A stretch of 64,000 nt of DNA. It comes from JALYUA01 sp038253555. Its GTDB lineage: Bacteria; Acidobacteriota; Thermoanaerobaculia; UBA5066; Gp7-AA6. Of the stretch, positions 26,337 to 35,484 are shown piece after piece (within the stretch, counting starts at the first letter, position 1; the number at the start of each line of letters is the position of its first letter). The notes beneath the pieces are model-generated. The model was not told the origin of the DNA and searched no databases. It worked only from the letters and a program-made list of their open reading frames with translations. A program made the position numbers and the translations under genes. The DNA lies in assembly GCA_038253555.1 (NCBI GenBank), contig JBBSGZ010000003.1, positions 1 through 64,000 on the forward strand, written 5' to 3'.

Positions 26337-27719
26337 CTGAGACAGGAAAAAGACAGTCTCGGGATCCGGGAGATCCCTGATGCCGCTTACTGGGGCGCAC
26401 AGACCTCGCGGGCCGTCGAGAACTATCCGATCTCCGGCGAGCGCGCTCACCCCGAAATGGTGCGCGCCTATACCTTCATCAAGAAGGCGTGCGCGGAAAC
26501 CAACCTGGAATTCGGAAGACTCCCGGCCGAAAAGGCGCGGGCCGTGATCGCCGCCTGCGACGAGGTGCTCGCCGGCGGGCTGTCGGACCAGTTCGTCGTC
26601 GATGTTTACCAGGCCGGCGCGGGAACGTCGTTTCACATGAACGTGAACGAGGTGCTCGCGGGCCGTGCGGCCGAGCTCCTGGGGAACTCACGCGGAGATC
26701 GCACGGCGATCAACCCCAACGACGACGTGAATCTGGGCCAGTCCACGAACGACACCTTTCCGACGGCCCTCCACATGGCCGCCGTGGCGGTCGGCCGGCC
26801 GCTCGCCGCCGAGGTCGGTCTGGCGGCGGACTCCCTGGCGCGAAAGGGGGCCGAGTTCGCCGGGATCGTTAAGTCCGGCCGGACGCATCTCATGGACGCG
26901 GTGCCCGTCACTCTCGGCCAGGAGTTTCGCGCCTACGGCGCCGCGCTCGCTCACCGGCGACAGGCTCTCGATCGTTCCCTCGACAATCTCCTGGAGCTCG
27001 CTCTCGGCGGCTCCGCGGCCGGGACCGGGTTGAACACGCCGGCGGGCTTTCGCGAGAGGGCGATCGCGGCCCTCGCGCGGCAGACGGGCGAACGCTACGT
27101 CCCGGCAGCCGACCCGCGAGAGGCGATGCAGAGCCGGGCCGCTGCGGGCGACTATTCCGCAGCGTTGCGGTCGCTCGCGGTCGAGCTCGGCCGCGTGGCC
27201 AACGACCTTCGTCTTCTGGCATCCGGACCGGCGACGGGCCTCGACGAGATCCGCCTCCCTCCCGTGCAGCCCGGCTCCTCGATCATGCCGGGCAAGGTGA
27301 ACCCGTCGCTGCTCGAATGCCTCAATATGCTTTGTTTTCAGATCATCGGAATGGACGCCGCGAACCTGATGGCGGTCGGCGGCGGTCAGCTGGAGCTGAA
27401 CGTGATGATGCCGCTCCTGGCCCACAACCTGACGCGGGGGCCGCAGCTTTTGATCAACTTCCTCCCGATTTTTCGCAAGCGGTGTCTCGACGGGATCACC
27501 GCGAACGCGGACAAGTGCCGCCACTATCTCGAACAGTCCCCGTCGGTGATCACCGCCCTGACCCCGAAGATCGGCTACGCAAAAGCGGCCGAGATCTTCA
27601 AGGAAGCGGTCGCGCGCGGCGTCCTCGTCCGCGAGGTGCTGCTCGAGAAACGGATCGTGACGGAAAAAGAGCTCGAGGAGGCGATGGCCCCCGCGATGCT
27701 TCTCGGCCCACTCGATTGA
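26337..27719 (+). CDS. Aspartate ammonia-lyase / class II fumarase family enzyme
   Basis: About 460 residues. The superfamily signature is GSSIMPGKVNPS. Other conserved blocks are VDVYQAGAGTSFHMN, NPNDDVNLGQSTNDTFPTA, SGRTHLMDAVPVTLGQEFRAY and GGSAAGTGLNTP. The pattern fits aspartase slightly better than fumarase, but the two cannot be separated by eye. The family normally starts about ten residues before EKDSLG. Here that place is a CTG at 26337 preceded by GGGAGGA. In-frame ATGs lie only further up (26190 and 26274, the latter without a ribosome site). The start is therefore uncertain: CTG, or an N-terminal extension of 21-49 residues. Confidence 0.88.
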   Translation: MRQEKDSLGIREIPDAAYWGAQTSRAVENYPISGERAHPEMVRAYTFIKKACAETNLEFGRLPAEKARAVIAACDEVLAGGLSDQFVVDVYQAGAGTSFHMNVNEVLAGRAAELLGNSRGDRTAINPNDDVNLGQSTNDTFPTALHMAAVAVGRPLAAEVGLAADSLARKGAEFAGIVKSGRTHLMDAVPVTLGQEFRAYGAALAHRRQALDRSLDNLLELALGGSAAGTGLNTPAGFRERAIAALARQTGERYVPAADPREAMQSRAAAGDYSAALRSLAVELGRVANDLRLLASGPATGLDEIRLPPVQPGSSIMPGKVNPSLLECLNMLCFQIIGMDAANLMAVGGGQLELNVMMPLLAHNLTRGPQLLINFLPIFRKRCLDGITANADKCRHYLEQSPSVITALTPKIGYAKAAEIFKEAVARGVLVREVLLEKRIVTEKELEEAMAPAMLLGPLD

Positions 27720-27778
27720 TCGGATCGGATTCTTTCGGCCGCTTCCAGGCGGTCACTCGACAAAGGAGGGGAGACCCG

Positions 27779-28498
27779 ATGACCTGGCCTTCAGACTGGC
27801 AGACGAACGTCACGTTCCTTCTTCGCTGGGGTCACTTGCTCGCGGGCATCACGTGGATCGGAATGCTCTACTTCTTCAACCTCGTCAACGTCAATTTCAT
27901 GAAGGAGCTCGACGCGGCGACGAAGGGGAAAGTAGTCCCCAACCTCATGCCGAAGGCGCTCTGGTGGTTCCGGTGGGGAGCCTTCTGGACGGTGCTGACG
28001 GGTCTCCTGTATTACATGCTGATCCTGCACACGGAGGCGAACGTCGGCCGCACGCTCGGGGTCGTCCTGGTCGGGTGGATCGTCGCATGGGTGGTCGAGG
28101 CCGCGCTCCTGCGGATGTCCGTGGCCGGCGGCCCGCTCAAGGATGGCCGGATTCTCGGCGTGGTCATCGCGGTCCTCGTGGCCGCAACCGCATTCGGCGT
28201 CGCCTCTCTGATCCGCGAGGGCGGGAGCAACCGGTCGATCGCGATCGGCATCGGAGGCGGCCTCGGAACCGTGATGTTCATGAATGTCTGGATGATCATC
28301 TGGCCCCTTCAGAAAAAGATCATCGCCGCCACGAAGGCCGCGGCCGAAGGGGGCGCGCCTGCGCCCGCCGAGATGCCCCTGTGGGCGCGCCGGGCTTTCC
28401 TCGCCTCCCGCACGAACACGTGGCTGTCCGTCCCGATGCTCTTCTTCATGGGAGCGGCGAGCCACTTCCCGATTTTCGCGCGGCTGGGAGGCGGATAG
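27779..28498 (+). CDS. PuuD-like (urate oxidase N-terminal type) membrane protein
   Basis: 239 residues with about six predicted membrane helices. The start LLRWGHLLAGITWIGMLYFFN and PKALWWFRWGAFWTVLTGLLYY match the membrane part of urate hydroxylase PuuD (Urate_ox_N family). Histidines in helix 1 and near the C-terminus (ASHFPIF) could be haem ligands. The cytochrome c domain found at the C-terminus of PuuD is missing, so it may need a separate electron carrier or have another substrate. AGGAGGGGAG is a strong ribosome site 8 bases before the ATG. It follows the aspartase gene by 60 bases, probably as an operon. Confidence 0.65.
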   Translation: MTWPSDWQTNVTFLLRWGHLLAGITWIGMLYFFNLVNVNFMKELDAATKGKVVPNLMPKALWWFRWGAFWTVLTGLLYYMLILHTEANVGRTLGVVLVGWIVAWVVEAALLRMSVAGGPLKDGRILGVVIAVLVAATAFGVASLIREGGSNRSIAIGIGGGLGTVMFMNVWMIIWPLQKKIIAATKAAAEGGAPAPAEMPLWARRAFLASRTNTWLSVPMLFFMGAASHFPIFARLGGG

Positions 28499-28530
28499 AG
28501 GCCTGTCCCGTGACGCGCTGAGTTCCAGCA

Positions 28531-28565
28531 TCATCGGCCGCGCGCGGGGCCCGCGCGGCCGATGA
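28531..28565. terminator. Bidirectional GC-rich hairpin between convergent genes
   Basis: TCATCGGCCGCGCG, a 7-base loop and CGCGCGGCCGATGA form a perfect 14-bp stem between the stops of the PuuD-like gene (28498) and the uracil-DNA glycosylase gene (28608). It lacks a T-tract on either strand, so termination would be of the tract-less kind or Rho-assisted. Position between convergent genes supports a terminator role. Confidence 0.6.
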
Positions 28566-28607
28566 CGACGCCGCGCTCTATCCGCCCGGCGCGCGGGACC
28601 GGTGGAT

Positions 28608-29312
28608 CTAGGGGGTGCCGAGGTAGTCGCGCACGAGCTTCATGTCCTCCCAGACGTCCTTCTTCCGCTCGGGCGACCTCAGCAGGAACGCGGGATGAAA
28701 CGTCGGCATCACGCGGACGCCGCGGGCGGTCTGCCACTGGCCGCGGAGCCGGGAAATCGCGACATCGGTCTCCAGCATCGCCTGCGCCGCGAAAGTCCCG
28801 AGCGTGACGATCACGCGAGGCGACACGAGGCGGATCTGCTCGTGGAGGAAGGGGCGGCAGGACTCGACTTCGTCCCTCTCGGGGTTTCGGTTGCCGGGCG
28901 GGCGGCACTTGAGCACGTTGGCAATGTAGACGTCCTCGCGCGTGCGCCCCATGGCCTCGATGATTTTCGTCAAGAGCTGGCCGGCGCGCCCGACGAAGGC
29001 GAGCCCCTGCTCGTCCTCGTCCCGGCCCGGGGCTTCTCCGACGAACATCAGCTCGGCGTGAGGGTTGCCCTGCCCGAAGACGATGTGCGTGCGCGTGTTC
29101 GCCAGCTTGCAGCGGGGGCAGCCGGCGAGAAACGCCTCGAGCGACGGGATGTCCGCCATCGAGCCGGGAAGGAGCGCCGGGACCGCGGCACCGGCCGGGC
29201 GGACAGCACCGATGGCGGTGCCGACGGCCGGGAGCGGATCGAAATACAGCTCGCGGACCCCGAGGTCCCGGAAGTACGCGAGGTCGTCTCCGAGTGGAGG
29301 CCTGGAGCTCAC
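28608..29312 (-). CDS. Uracil-DNA glycosylase, type 4 (iron-sulfur)
   Basis: 234 residues from GTG. Motif A is GEAPGRDEDEQGLAFVGRAG and motif B is TFHPAFLLR. Four cysteines suitable for the 4Fe-4S cluster are visible: C65 and C68 (CPRC) and the pair in NVLKCRPPGNRNP and ESCRPF. It removes uracil from DNA as the first step of base excision repair. The first 50 residues are an unconserved extension. It is coupled by GTGA to coaBC upstream. Confidence 0.92.
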   Translation of the reverse strand: MSSRPPLGDDLAYFRDLGVRELYFDPLPAVGTAIGAVRPAGAAVPALLPGSMADIPSLEAFLAGCPRCKLANTRTHIVFGQGNPHAELMFVGEAPGRDEDEQGLAFVGRAGQLLTKIIEAMGRTREDVYIANVLKCRPPGNRNPERDEVESCRPFLHEQIRLVSPRVIVTLGTFAAQAMLETDVAISRLRGQWQTARGVRVMPTFHPAFLLRSPERKKDVWEDMKLVRDYLGTP

Positions 29313-30550
29313 TTGCGGGACTCGGGCGCCGGGGACAATTCCCGGACGGCTCCCGCAGCCGCGCGCGCCTTGAGACCGGCGTCCCAGATGGCATCGGCCA
29401 CGTCACGTTTCGGCCGCCGCGAAATGGTGACCGAGGGCTCCCCTTTCGCCAGGATGACGACTTCATTGTCCGGCGCCTCGAAACCGATATCGGGGCGCCC
29501 CACGTCATTGATGACGATGAGGTCGGCTCCCTTGGCTTCCCGCTTGGAGGCGCCCCGCCTCTCGAGGTCTTCCGTCTCCGCGGCAAAGGCGATCACGACC
29601 TGCTCGCGCTTCAAGGGGCGCAGCGACGCGAGCACGTCGCGGCCCGCGGCGAGCCTGACGGTCACGTCTCCCTCCCCGCGATGCATCCGGCGGGCGCTCG
29701 GTTCCGGGATGAAATCCACGACCGCCGCTGCCATGGCGAGGGCGTCGCATTCCGGAAACTCGTGCACCAGGAGACCGTGCAGATCGGCGGCCGTCTCGAA
29801 CGGCACGAACCGGACTCCGAGGGGACGGACGAGGGCAGTCGGTCCCGACAGCAGTGTCACGGCGGCGCCGCGGTCGCGAGCGGCTTCCGCCAGCGCGTAC
29901 CCCATCCGGCCGCTCGACCGGTTCGAAAGGAAGCGAACGGGATCGACCGGCTCGCGGGTCGGACCGGCCGTGACCAGAATGCGGAGGCCCTCCATGTCCC
30001 GGCGGCCGTGCTGCCCGAGGAGCGCCTTCGCGGCCGCCAGGATCTCTTCGGGCTCCGCCATCCGGCCGACCCCTTCGTGCCCCGAGGCGAGAAACCCCGA
30101 CGCCGGACCGACGAACGCGGCTCCTCGCGCGGCGAGCGCGTCGCAGTTCGCACGCACGGCGGCGTTTGTCCACATGGCGGACTCCATCGCAGGAGCGAGG
30201 AGGACCGGGCCGCGATGGGAGAGGTAATACGTGGTCAGAAAATCGTCCGCCAGACCGTTCGCGAACCGGGCGAGGGCGTGCGCGGTGGCGGGTGCCACGA
30301 CCAGCAGGTCCGTCCTGTCCGCGAGATCCACGTGCAGCACGGCCGGCTGGTGCCGATTTCCCCAGACCTCCGTGGGAACGTCGCGGCCCGAAAGCGCCGC
30401 GAACGTCAGCGGAGAAACGAACTCGCGGGCTCCGCGGGTCAGAACCGGCTGCACATCGAATCCTTCGCGGATGAAGGCGCGGCAGAGCTCCGCTGCCTTG
30501 TAGGCCGCGATGCCGCCGGAAACGCCGAGTACGACGCGGAACGGCTGCAT
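29309..30550 (-). CDS. coaBC: Phosphopantothenoylcysteine decarboxylase / phosphopantothenate-cysteine ligase
   Basis: 413 residues. The N-terminal flavoprotein half (CoaC) has SGGIAAYKAAEL, the active His73 in HVDLAD, and PAMESAMW (the PxMNxxMW motif). The C-terminal ligase half (CoaB) begins near ILVTAGPTREPVDPVRFLSN and has SSGRMGYALAEAA. Together they convert 4'-phosphopantothenate to 4'-phosphopantetheine in coenzyme A synthesis. It lies 43 bases after rpoZ, a common pairing. Confidence 0.95.
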   Translation of the reverse strand: MQPFRVVLGVSGGIAAYKAAELCRAFIREGFDVQPVLTRGAREFVSPLTFAALSGRDVPTEVWGNRHQPAVLHVDLADRTDLLVVAPATAHALARFANGLADDFLTTYYLSHRGPVLLAPAMESAMWTNAAVRANCDALAARGAAFVGPASGFLASGHEGVGRMAEPEEILAAAKALLGQHGRRDMEGLRILVTAGPTREPVDPVRFLSNRSSGRMGYALAEAARDRGAAVTLLSGPTALVRPLGVRFVPFETAADLHGLLVHEFPECDALAMAAAVVDFIPEPSARRMHRGEGDVTVRLAAGRDVLASLRPLKREQVVIAFAAETEDLERRGASKREAKGADLIVINDVGRPDIGFEAPDNEVVILAKGEPSVTISRRPKRDVADAIWDAGLKARAAAGAVRELSPAPESRK

Positions 30551-30593
30551 GGTCGCCTGACGAGCTCCTGGACGGCCGGGAGCGGCCGCCCGT

Positions 30594-30863
30594 TTAAACG
30601 GCGGCTTCTTCCTCTACCGACTCCGTCTCGGCGGAGGCGCTTTCGCTTTCGTTGTCCGCATCCTCGAGCACGCCGCCCTCGGCGCCGTAATCCCAGCGGA
30701 CGCGGTTGTCTTCGAACTCCTCCGCCGCGAGCCGTGTGGGCTTGGTCGGACGGTCTGTCTCGATCTTCGGCCGGGCGCCGCGCATCAGCTGCTCCGCCCG
30801 CCGGGCGATCAAGAGAACGAGCCGGAACTTGCTGTCCACACCTTCGGGGATGTTCTGAATCAT
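30594..30863 (-). CDS. rpoZ: RNA polymerase omega subunit
   Basis: 89 residues. DSKFRLVLLIARRAEQLMRG is the omega core that wraps the beta-prime C-terminus, followed by RPTKPTRLAAEEF. The last 25 residues are an acidic low-complexity tail. It sits 24 bases after gmk, the usual gmk-rpoZ-coaBC order of many Gram-negatives. AGGACCTCCCC just before the ATG contains only a partial ribosome site. Confidence 0.93.
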   Translation of the reverse strand: MIQNIPEGVDSKFRLVLLIARRAEQLMRGARPKIETDRPTKPTRLAAEEFEDNRVRWDYGAEGGVLEDADNESESASAETESVEEEAAV

Positions 30864-30887
30864 GGGGAGGTCCTCTCTCTCAAACGG

Positions 30888-31514
30888 TCAGCGGAATTCT
30901 TTCCGTATGCGTTCCAGGCGCAGCGCCTGACGGGCCGGTGTCAGCCGCTTCGCCCGAACGATGGATTGTAACTCAAGAGTCGCCCGATCCAGGTCATCGT
31001 TCACGATAACGTACTGATAATCCATGGCTTCCTGGATCTCCTTGGACGCGTTGATCAGTCGTTTCCGGATCACTTCCTCGCCATCCAGGCCTCGCAGGCG
31101 CAGCCGCTTCTGCAGCTCCGGCTGCGAAGACGGGGCGATGAAGATCATCACCGCCTCCTTATAGACGCGGCGCACGTCCCTCGCCCCCTGGACGTCGATG
31201 TCGAGGACCACGTCCTCGCCGGCGTCCAGGCGCGGCAGGACCTCTTCCTTGGATGTCCCGTAGATGTTGTCGTGCACCTCGTTGTGCTCGAGAAAGGCGT
31301 CCCGGGCGGCCATCTCCTGGAACTGCGCCACGGAGATGAAGTGGTACTCGCGGCCGTTGGTCTCGCCGGCGCGCATCGGGCGGGTGGTGTGTGAGACGGA
31401 GAAGTGGAGCGGTTCTCCGGGTGGATCTTCCAGGAGCCGCCGGATCAGCGTCGTCTTCCCGCCTCCCGACGGCGAGGACACGATGAAAAGGTCTCCCCGC
31501 GCCGGCGAGCTCAT
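30888..31514 (-). CDS. gmk: Guanylate kinase
   Basis: 208 residues. The P-loop SSPSGGGKTTL lies at about 13-23. The GMP-binding segment HFSVSHTTRPMRAGETNGREYHF (residues about 38-60) and the lid region follow, then VLDIDVQGARDVR. It phosphorylates GMP to GDP. ATG overlaps the stop of yicC by four bases. Confidence 0.96.
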   Translation of the reverse strand: MSSPARGDLFIVSSPSGGGKTTLIRRLLEDPPGEPLHFSVSHTTRPMRAGETNGREYHFISVAQFQEMAARDAFLEHNEVHDNIYGTSKEEVLPRLDAGEDVVLDIDVQGARDVRRVYKEAVMIFIAPSSQPELQKRLRLRGLDGEEVIRKRLINASKEIQEAMDYQYVIVNDDLDRATLELQSIVRAKRLTPARQALRLERIRKEFR

Positions 31515-32395
31515 TCGACGTTCTGAACCTGCTCTCGGATTTTTTCGGTTTCCGACTTCATCTCGACGACGTCGCGGACGAGTTGCAGGTCGCGGGCCTT
31601 GGAACCGAGCGTGTTCAGCTCCCGCAGGATTTCCTGCGAGAGAAACTCGAGCTTCTTGCCGACGGGGCCGTTCGCGTCCAGAAGCTCGCGGAACGCGGAG
31701 AGGTGCCCCTGCAGGCGGGACAACTCCTCCGCGATATCGGTTTTGTCGATCGAAAGGGCCGCCTCCTGCTCGAGGCGGGTCGAGTCGAACGGAAGGTCGG
31801 GGACGAGCGCGGCGAGCCGCTCGCGCAGGCTCTGCAGGAGCCGGGCGGAAACCTCCTGCCGCCGGGACGAGAGCTCGCCGGACTTCCCCTGGAGAGTCGC
31901 GATGCGCGCCGCGAGGTCCGCCGCCACGGTCCGGCCCTCGGCCTCGCGCATGGCGGCGAGAGCGTCCGCGGCCTCCCCCGCGACGGCCTCGACCGCCGCC
32001 ATTTCCTCGGCGGAAAGCTCGCCGGCCGCATCCTCGACCGACAGGGCCCCCGGGATCGATAGCAGGTCGCGAACCTCGAGGCGACCCTCGATCGAGAGCT
32101 TTTCCGCGGCGGCCCGGATCCGGGCGACCGCCGTCCCGAGAAGCGCTTCGTCGATCGTGACCTCGCTCCGGCTCTTCGCGTCGCGGCGCACACGAAGGGT
32201 GATCTCGACCTTTCCTCGCGACAGCCGCGCGGAAAAGGCCTTCCGGAGGGCGGGCTCCAGTACCGCTTCGGACTCCCGCAGCTTCACGGTGAGATCCAGG
32301 AATCGGTGATTCACGCTCCGCGCGGAAATCTCGGCGGAGGCCCCTTCCCCGACCGGCCCCTGCGCCCGGCCGAAACCGGTCATGCTCCGGATCAT
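31511..32395 (-). CDS. yicC: YicC-family endoribonuclease
   Basis: 294 residues. The N-terminus MIRSMTGFGRAQ is diagnostic for the YicC family. EISARSVNHRFLDLTVKLRE and the C-terminal IGKKLEFLSQEILRE-type block (here VGKKLEFLSQEILREL, then NTLGSKA) complete it. YicC proteins are ring-forming endoribonucleases that act on structured RNAs. Order yicC-gmk-rpoZ is conserved widely. It is coupled to msbA upstream by ATGA. Confidence 0.94.
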   Translation of the reverse strand: MIRSMTGFGRAQGPVGEGASAEISARSVNHRFLDLTVKLRESEAVLEPALRKAFSARLSRGKVEITLRVRRDAKSRSEVTIDEALLGTAVARIRAAAEKLSIEGRLEVRDLLSIPGALSVEDAAGELSAEEMAAVEAVAGEAADALAAMREAEGRTVAADLAARIATLQGKSGELSSRRQEVSARLLQSLRERLAALVPDLPFDSTRLEQEAALSIDKTDIAEELSRLQGHLSAFRELLDANGPVGKKLEFLSQEILRELNTLGSKARDLQLVRDVVEMKSETEKIREQVQNVE

Positions 32396-34254
32396 CCGGG
32401 GCTCACGGCGGCCTCGGCCGCGTCCGTCTCCGTGAAGTACTGCATGGCGTGGAGCCGATGGTACACGCCGGGACGCGCGAGGAGCTCCTGGTGCGTGCCG
32501 GACTCGACGAGCCGCGCCCGATCGAACACCAGGATGCGATCCGCGCGGCGGACCGTCGAGAGCCGATGGGCGATGACGAGCGTCGTCCGGCCCTTCATGA
32601 GATTCATGAGGGCGCGTGCGACCAGCGCCTCCGACTCCGTGTCCAGCTGAGAGGTGGCCTCGTCGAGGATGAGTATGGGCGCGTCCTTGTAGATCGCCCG
32701 CGCGATCGCCAGGCGCTGTTTCTGGCCGCCGGAGAGACGCCCCGCGTTTTCCCCTACGAAGCTGTCGTAACCCTCGGAGAGGCGATCGATGAACTCGTCG
32801 GCGTAGGCGGCATGCGCGGCGGCCCGGACCTTGTCTTCCGGAGGCGACGACTGGCCGTAGGCGATATTGCTCCGCACGCTCGCGTCGAACAGGATCGTGT
32901 CTTGAGTCACGAGCCCGATCTGTTCCCGGAGCGAGCGCAGCGTCCCATCGCGGATGTCTCTCCCGTCGAAGGTGATCCGCCCGTCGGTCGGGTCGTAGAG
33001 CCTGGGGAGGAGATTCACGAGGCTCGTCTTGCCGGCGCCGGAAGGCCCGACGATTGCCACCGTCTCGCCGCGCCGGATCGTCAGGTCGACGTCGAGCAGG
33101 ACGGGCTGGTCCTCGTAGCGAAAGCTCACGTTCTCGTAGCGGATTGCCTCGGAAAACGACGGCAGAGGAGGCGCGTCCGGCTTCTCCTGGATCTCACTGA
33201 CGCGGTCGACGAGCTCGAAGACGCGCCGGGCCGAGGAGAGCGCCAGCTGGATGGCCATGTTGATGCGCGTGACGTCCTTCACGGGTTTGTACATCATCAT
33301 CAGCGCCGCAAGGAACGAGAACAGCTCCCCCACTTCCATGCGATGGGCGTGAATCTCGGAGGCGGCGTAGACGAAGAGCGCGGAAAGACCGATCCCGGCG
33401 AGGATCTCCATGAAAGGCGCGTTGCGGGCCTGGATCCGCACCGTCCGGCGGTTCACGCGGAAGTAGTCGTTGTTCGCGTCCTCGAACCGGCGCGCTTCGA
33501 AGTCCTCCATCGCATACGTTTTGATCACGCGGTGGCCGCGGAGGGTCTCCGAAAGAATCGCGCCGAGATGCCCGATCCTCTCGCGGGCCGCGGTGGCGGC
33601 CCTGCCGAGGCGGCGGGTGTTGCTGACGATCGGGAGAAGGATGACGGGCGCCAGGACGAAGATGATCAACGCCAGCCGGCCGTTCATGGAGAACACGTAG
33701 AGGAGCAGAAGGACGAGCGTCAGTGCGCCCTGGACGAGATCCGTGAGCTGATGTCCGAACGCGGTCTGGATCTGCTCGACGTCGGACAGCATCCGGCTCA
33801 TGAGGTCTCCGGTCGAGCTCTCGGAGTAGAAGCGCGTCGACTGCCGGAGAAGCCTGTCGTACGCGTCGCGCCGGAGATCCCGGACCATCGCGACTCCGAT
33901 TCCGTTCAACTCGAATTCCGAGATGTACGAGAAGACGTTCTTCGAAATCAACGCGAGAAGGAGAAGGAGGGGCACGGCGAACCGAACCGGGATCCCGTGG
34001 TCCTCGGCGGACCGGCGCGCCGCGAGGTAGAACGCGTCCAGCCAGCGCAGCAGCGTGGCGCGCGCCGCGCCTCCCCCTCCGAAACCCGAAAGCCGCGCCG
34101 CGGCCCCGGCGCCGAGCGCGTCGTCGATCACCTTGGCCAGAAGGAACAGCATCGCGACCGTGGAGATCGAAACCACGACCATGGCGAGGAGAGCGAGAAG
34201 GGCTCTCCCGCGGTAGCGGGCGAAGGCGCGGAGCAGCCGGGGGAACGGCTTCAC
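32392..34254 (-). CDS. msbA: MsbA-type lipid A/lipid ABC exporter (fused membrane and ATPase domains)
   Basis: 620 residues from GTG. Residues 1-340 hold six membrane helices with an unusually long first periplasmic segment (about 45-80). The ATPase domain has Walker A GPSGAGKTS, signature LSGGQKQRLAIARA and Walker B LILDEATSQLD. It probably flips lipid A-core across the inner membrane, which its coupling to lpxB by GTGA supports. A general lipid or drug exporter cannot be excluded from motifs alone. Confidence 0.88.
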   Translation of the reverse strand: MKPFPRLLRAFARYRGRALLALLAMVVVSISTVAMLFLLAKVIDDALGAGAAARLSGFGGGGAARATLLRWLDAFYLAARRSAEDHGIPVRFAVPLLLLLALISKNVFSYISEFELNGIGVAMVRDLRRDAYDRLLRQSTRFYSESSTGDLMSRMLSDVEQIQTAFGHQLTDLVQGALTLVLLLLYVFSMNGRLALIIFVLAPVILLPIVSNTRRLGRAATAARERIGHLGAILSETLRGHRVIKTYAMEDFEARRFEDANNDYFRVNRRTVRIQARNAPFMEILAGIGLSALFVYAASEIHAHRMEVGELFSFLAALMMMYKPVKDVTRINMAIQLALSSARRVFELVDRVSEIQEKPDAPPLPSFSEAIRYENVSFRYEDQPVLLDVDLTIRRGETVAIVGPSGAGKTSLVNLLPRLYDPTDGRITFDGRDIRDGTLRSLREQIGLVTQDTILFDASVRSNIAYGQSSPPEDKVRAAAHAAYADEFIDRLSEGYDSFVGENAGRLSGGQKQRLAIARAIYKDAPILILDEATSQLDTESEALVARALMNLMKGRTTLVIAHRLSTVRRADRILVFDRARLVESGTHQELLARPGVYHRLHAMQYFTETDAAEAAVSPG

Positions 34255-35411
34255 CGGGCGCCCTCGCGGGCGAATCCGTTGGTGGCTCCGTCGGCGCCGG
34301 GCCGGCGCTCGATGGCCTCGAGGATGGCGTCCGCGGCCCGGTCGGTGGCGCCGGGAGGGCCGAGCCGCGCCGACACCTCCGTCAGACCTTGGCGCATACG
34401 CCTCGCGCGCTCCGGCGATTCGAGGATGGCCATGCCCTCCTCCTCGAGCCGGTCGGCGGTCGCATCGCGCTGGATCAGCTCCGGGACGATGGCCTCGCCC
34501 CCGACGATGTTCACGAGCGAGATCCAGGGCACTTTGATCAGCAGCCTTCCGATCGCGGCGCTCGCCCGCGAGGTCTGGTACAGGACGACCATCGGAGTCC
34601 CGCAGAGCGCGGCCTCGAGCGTCGCGGTTCCGGAGGCCACGAAAGCGAGGTCCGCGCCGGCTAAGTGGCGGTGCAGACTCCCTTCGACCACGCGGACCCC
34701 GCGCGAAGCTCCGGACGCGAACAGATCTGGTGGAAGTCCCGGCGCCCGGATCACGACGACATCGAGGTCGAATTTCCGGGCGAGGCGCGACGCCGCTTCG
34801 ACCATTGGCCCCCAGTGCCGCTGGATCTCGCCGCGCCGGCTGCCCGGAAGGAGCACGAGCCGCCTCTTTCCGTTTGCGGGTTCCGGCGTGGCCGGCTGAT
34901 TCAGGCCTTCGCGGACGTCATCCACGAGAGGATGACCGGCGCAGACGGCGTCCGCGCCGTACCGCGCGTAGATCTGCGCCTCGAACGGAAAGAGCGTGAT
35001 GATCCGCCGGGCGCGCGCGGCGATCGTTTTCGCGCGGCCGGACCGCCACGCCCAGACCTGCGGGCTCACGTAATAGATCAGGGGGATATCGAGGCGGGCG
35101 AGCCGGCGGGCGAGCAGGGCATGAAAGTCCGGAAAGTCGATGAGAACTGCGGCGGCGGGTCTGCGGCGGCGCGCCGCCGCTTCGAGCGCCGAGAGGGCCC
35201 TCCGTATGGCGGGCAGCTTCTCGAACACCTCGAAGATACCGACGACGGAAAGGGCTTCGGACGGCACGATCCGTTCGAGGCCCGCATCGCCGAGCCTCGG
35301 GCCGCCCATTCCGAAGAAATCCATCGCCGGTCGCCGGCGGGAAAGGACGCGGAGGAGCCGAGACCCGTAGATGTCTCCGGAGGCTTCGCCGGACGAGATG
35401 AGCAGGTTCAA
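34251..35411 (-). CDS. lpxB: Lipid-A-disaccharide synthase
   Basis: 386 residues (Escherichia coli 382), from a TTG start. The N-terminus has SSGEASGDIYGSRL, and later MGGPRLGDAGLE, DFPDFHALLARRL, YYVSPQVWAW and LLPGSRRGEIQRH, all LpxB hallmarks. It joins UDP-diacylglucosamine and lipid X to give the tetra-acyl disaccharide of lipid A. It is the first gene of the minus-strand group and is divergent from the sugar dehydrogenase gene, with 73 bases between starts. Confidence 0.95.
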   Translation of the reverse strand: MNLLISSGEASGDIYGSRLLRVLSRRRPAMDFFGMGGPRLGDAGLERIVPSEALSVVGIFEVFEKLPAIRRALSALEAAARRRRPAAAVLIDFPDFHALLARRLARLDIPLIYYVSPQVWAWRSGRAKTIAARARRIITLFPFEAQIYARYGADAVCAGHPLVDDVREGLNQPATPEPANGKRRLVLLPGSRRGEIQRHWGPMVEAASRLARKFDLDVVVIRAPGLPPDLFASGASRGVRVVEGSLHRHLAGADLAFVASGTATLEAALCGTPMVVLYQTSRASAAIGRLLIKVPWISLVNIVGGEAIVPELIQRDATADRLEEEGMAILESPERARRMRQGLTEVSARLGPPGATDRAADAILEAIERRPGADGATNGFAREGAR

Positions 35412-35460
35412 GAGGCCAGAGTAGCAAAGCCCGGAGGCGTCCCTCGGCGTCGGAGCGTGC

Positions 35461-35469
35461 TGCTAATAT
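35461..35469 (+). promoter_or_regulatory. Possible extended -10 promoter of the sugar-gene operon
   Basis: TGCTAATAT fits the extended -10 pattern TGn plus a TATAAT-like hexamer. The ATG of the dehydrogenase gene is 16 bases downstream, so the leader would be very short. No convincing -35 box was seen, which is tolerated by extended -10 promoters. It lies in the 73-base divergent gap with lpxB. Confidence 0.4.
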
Positions 35470-35484
35470 GCCCTTCAATCCGCC

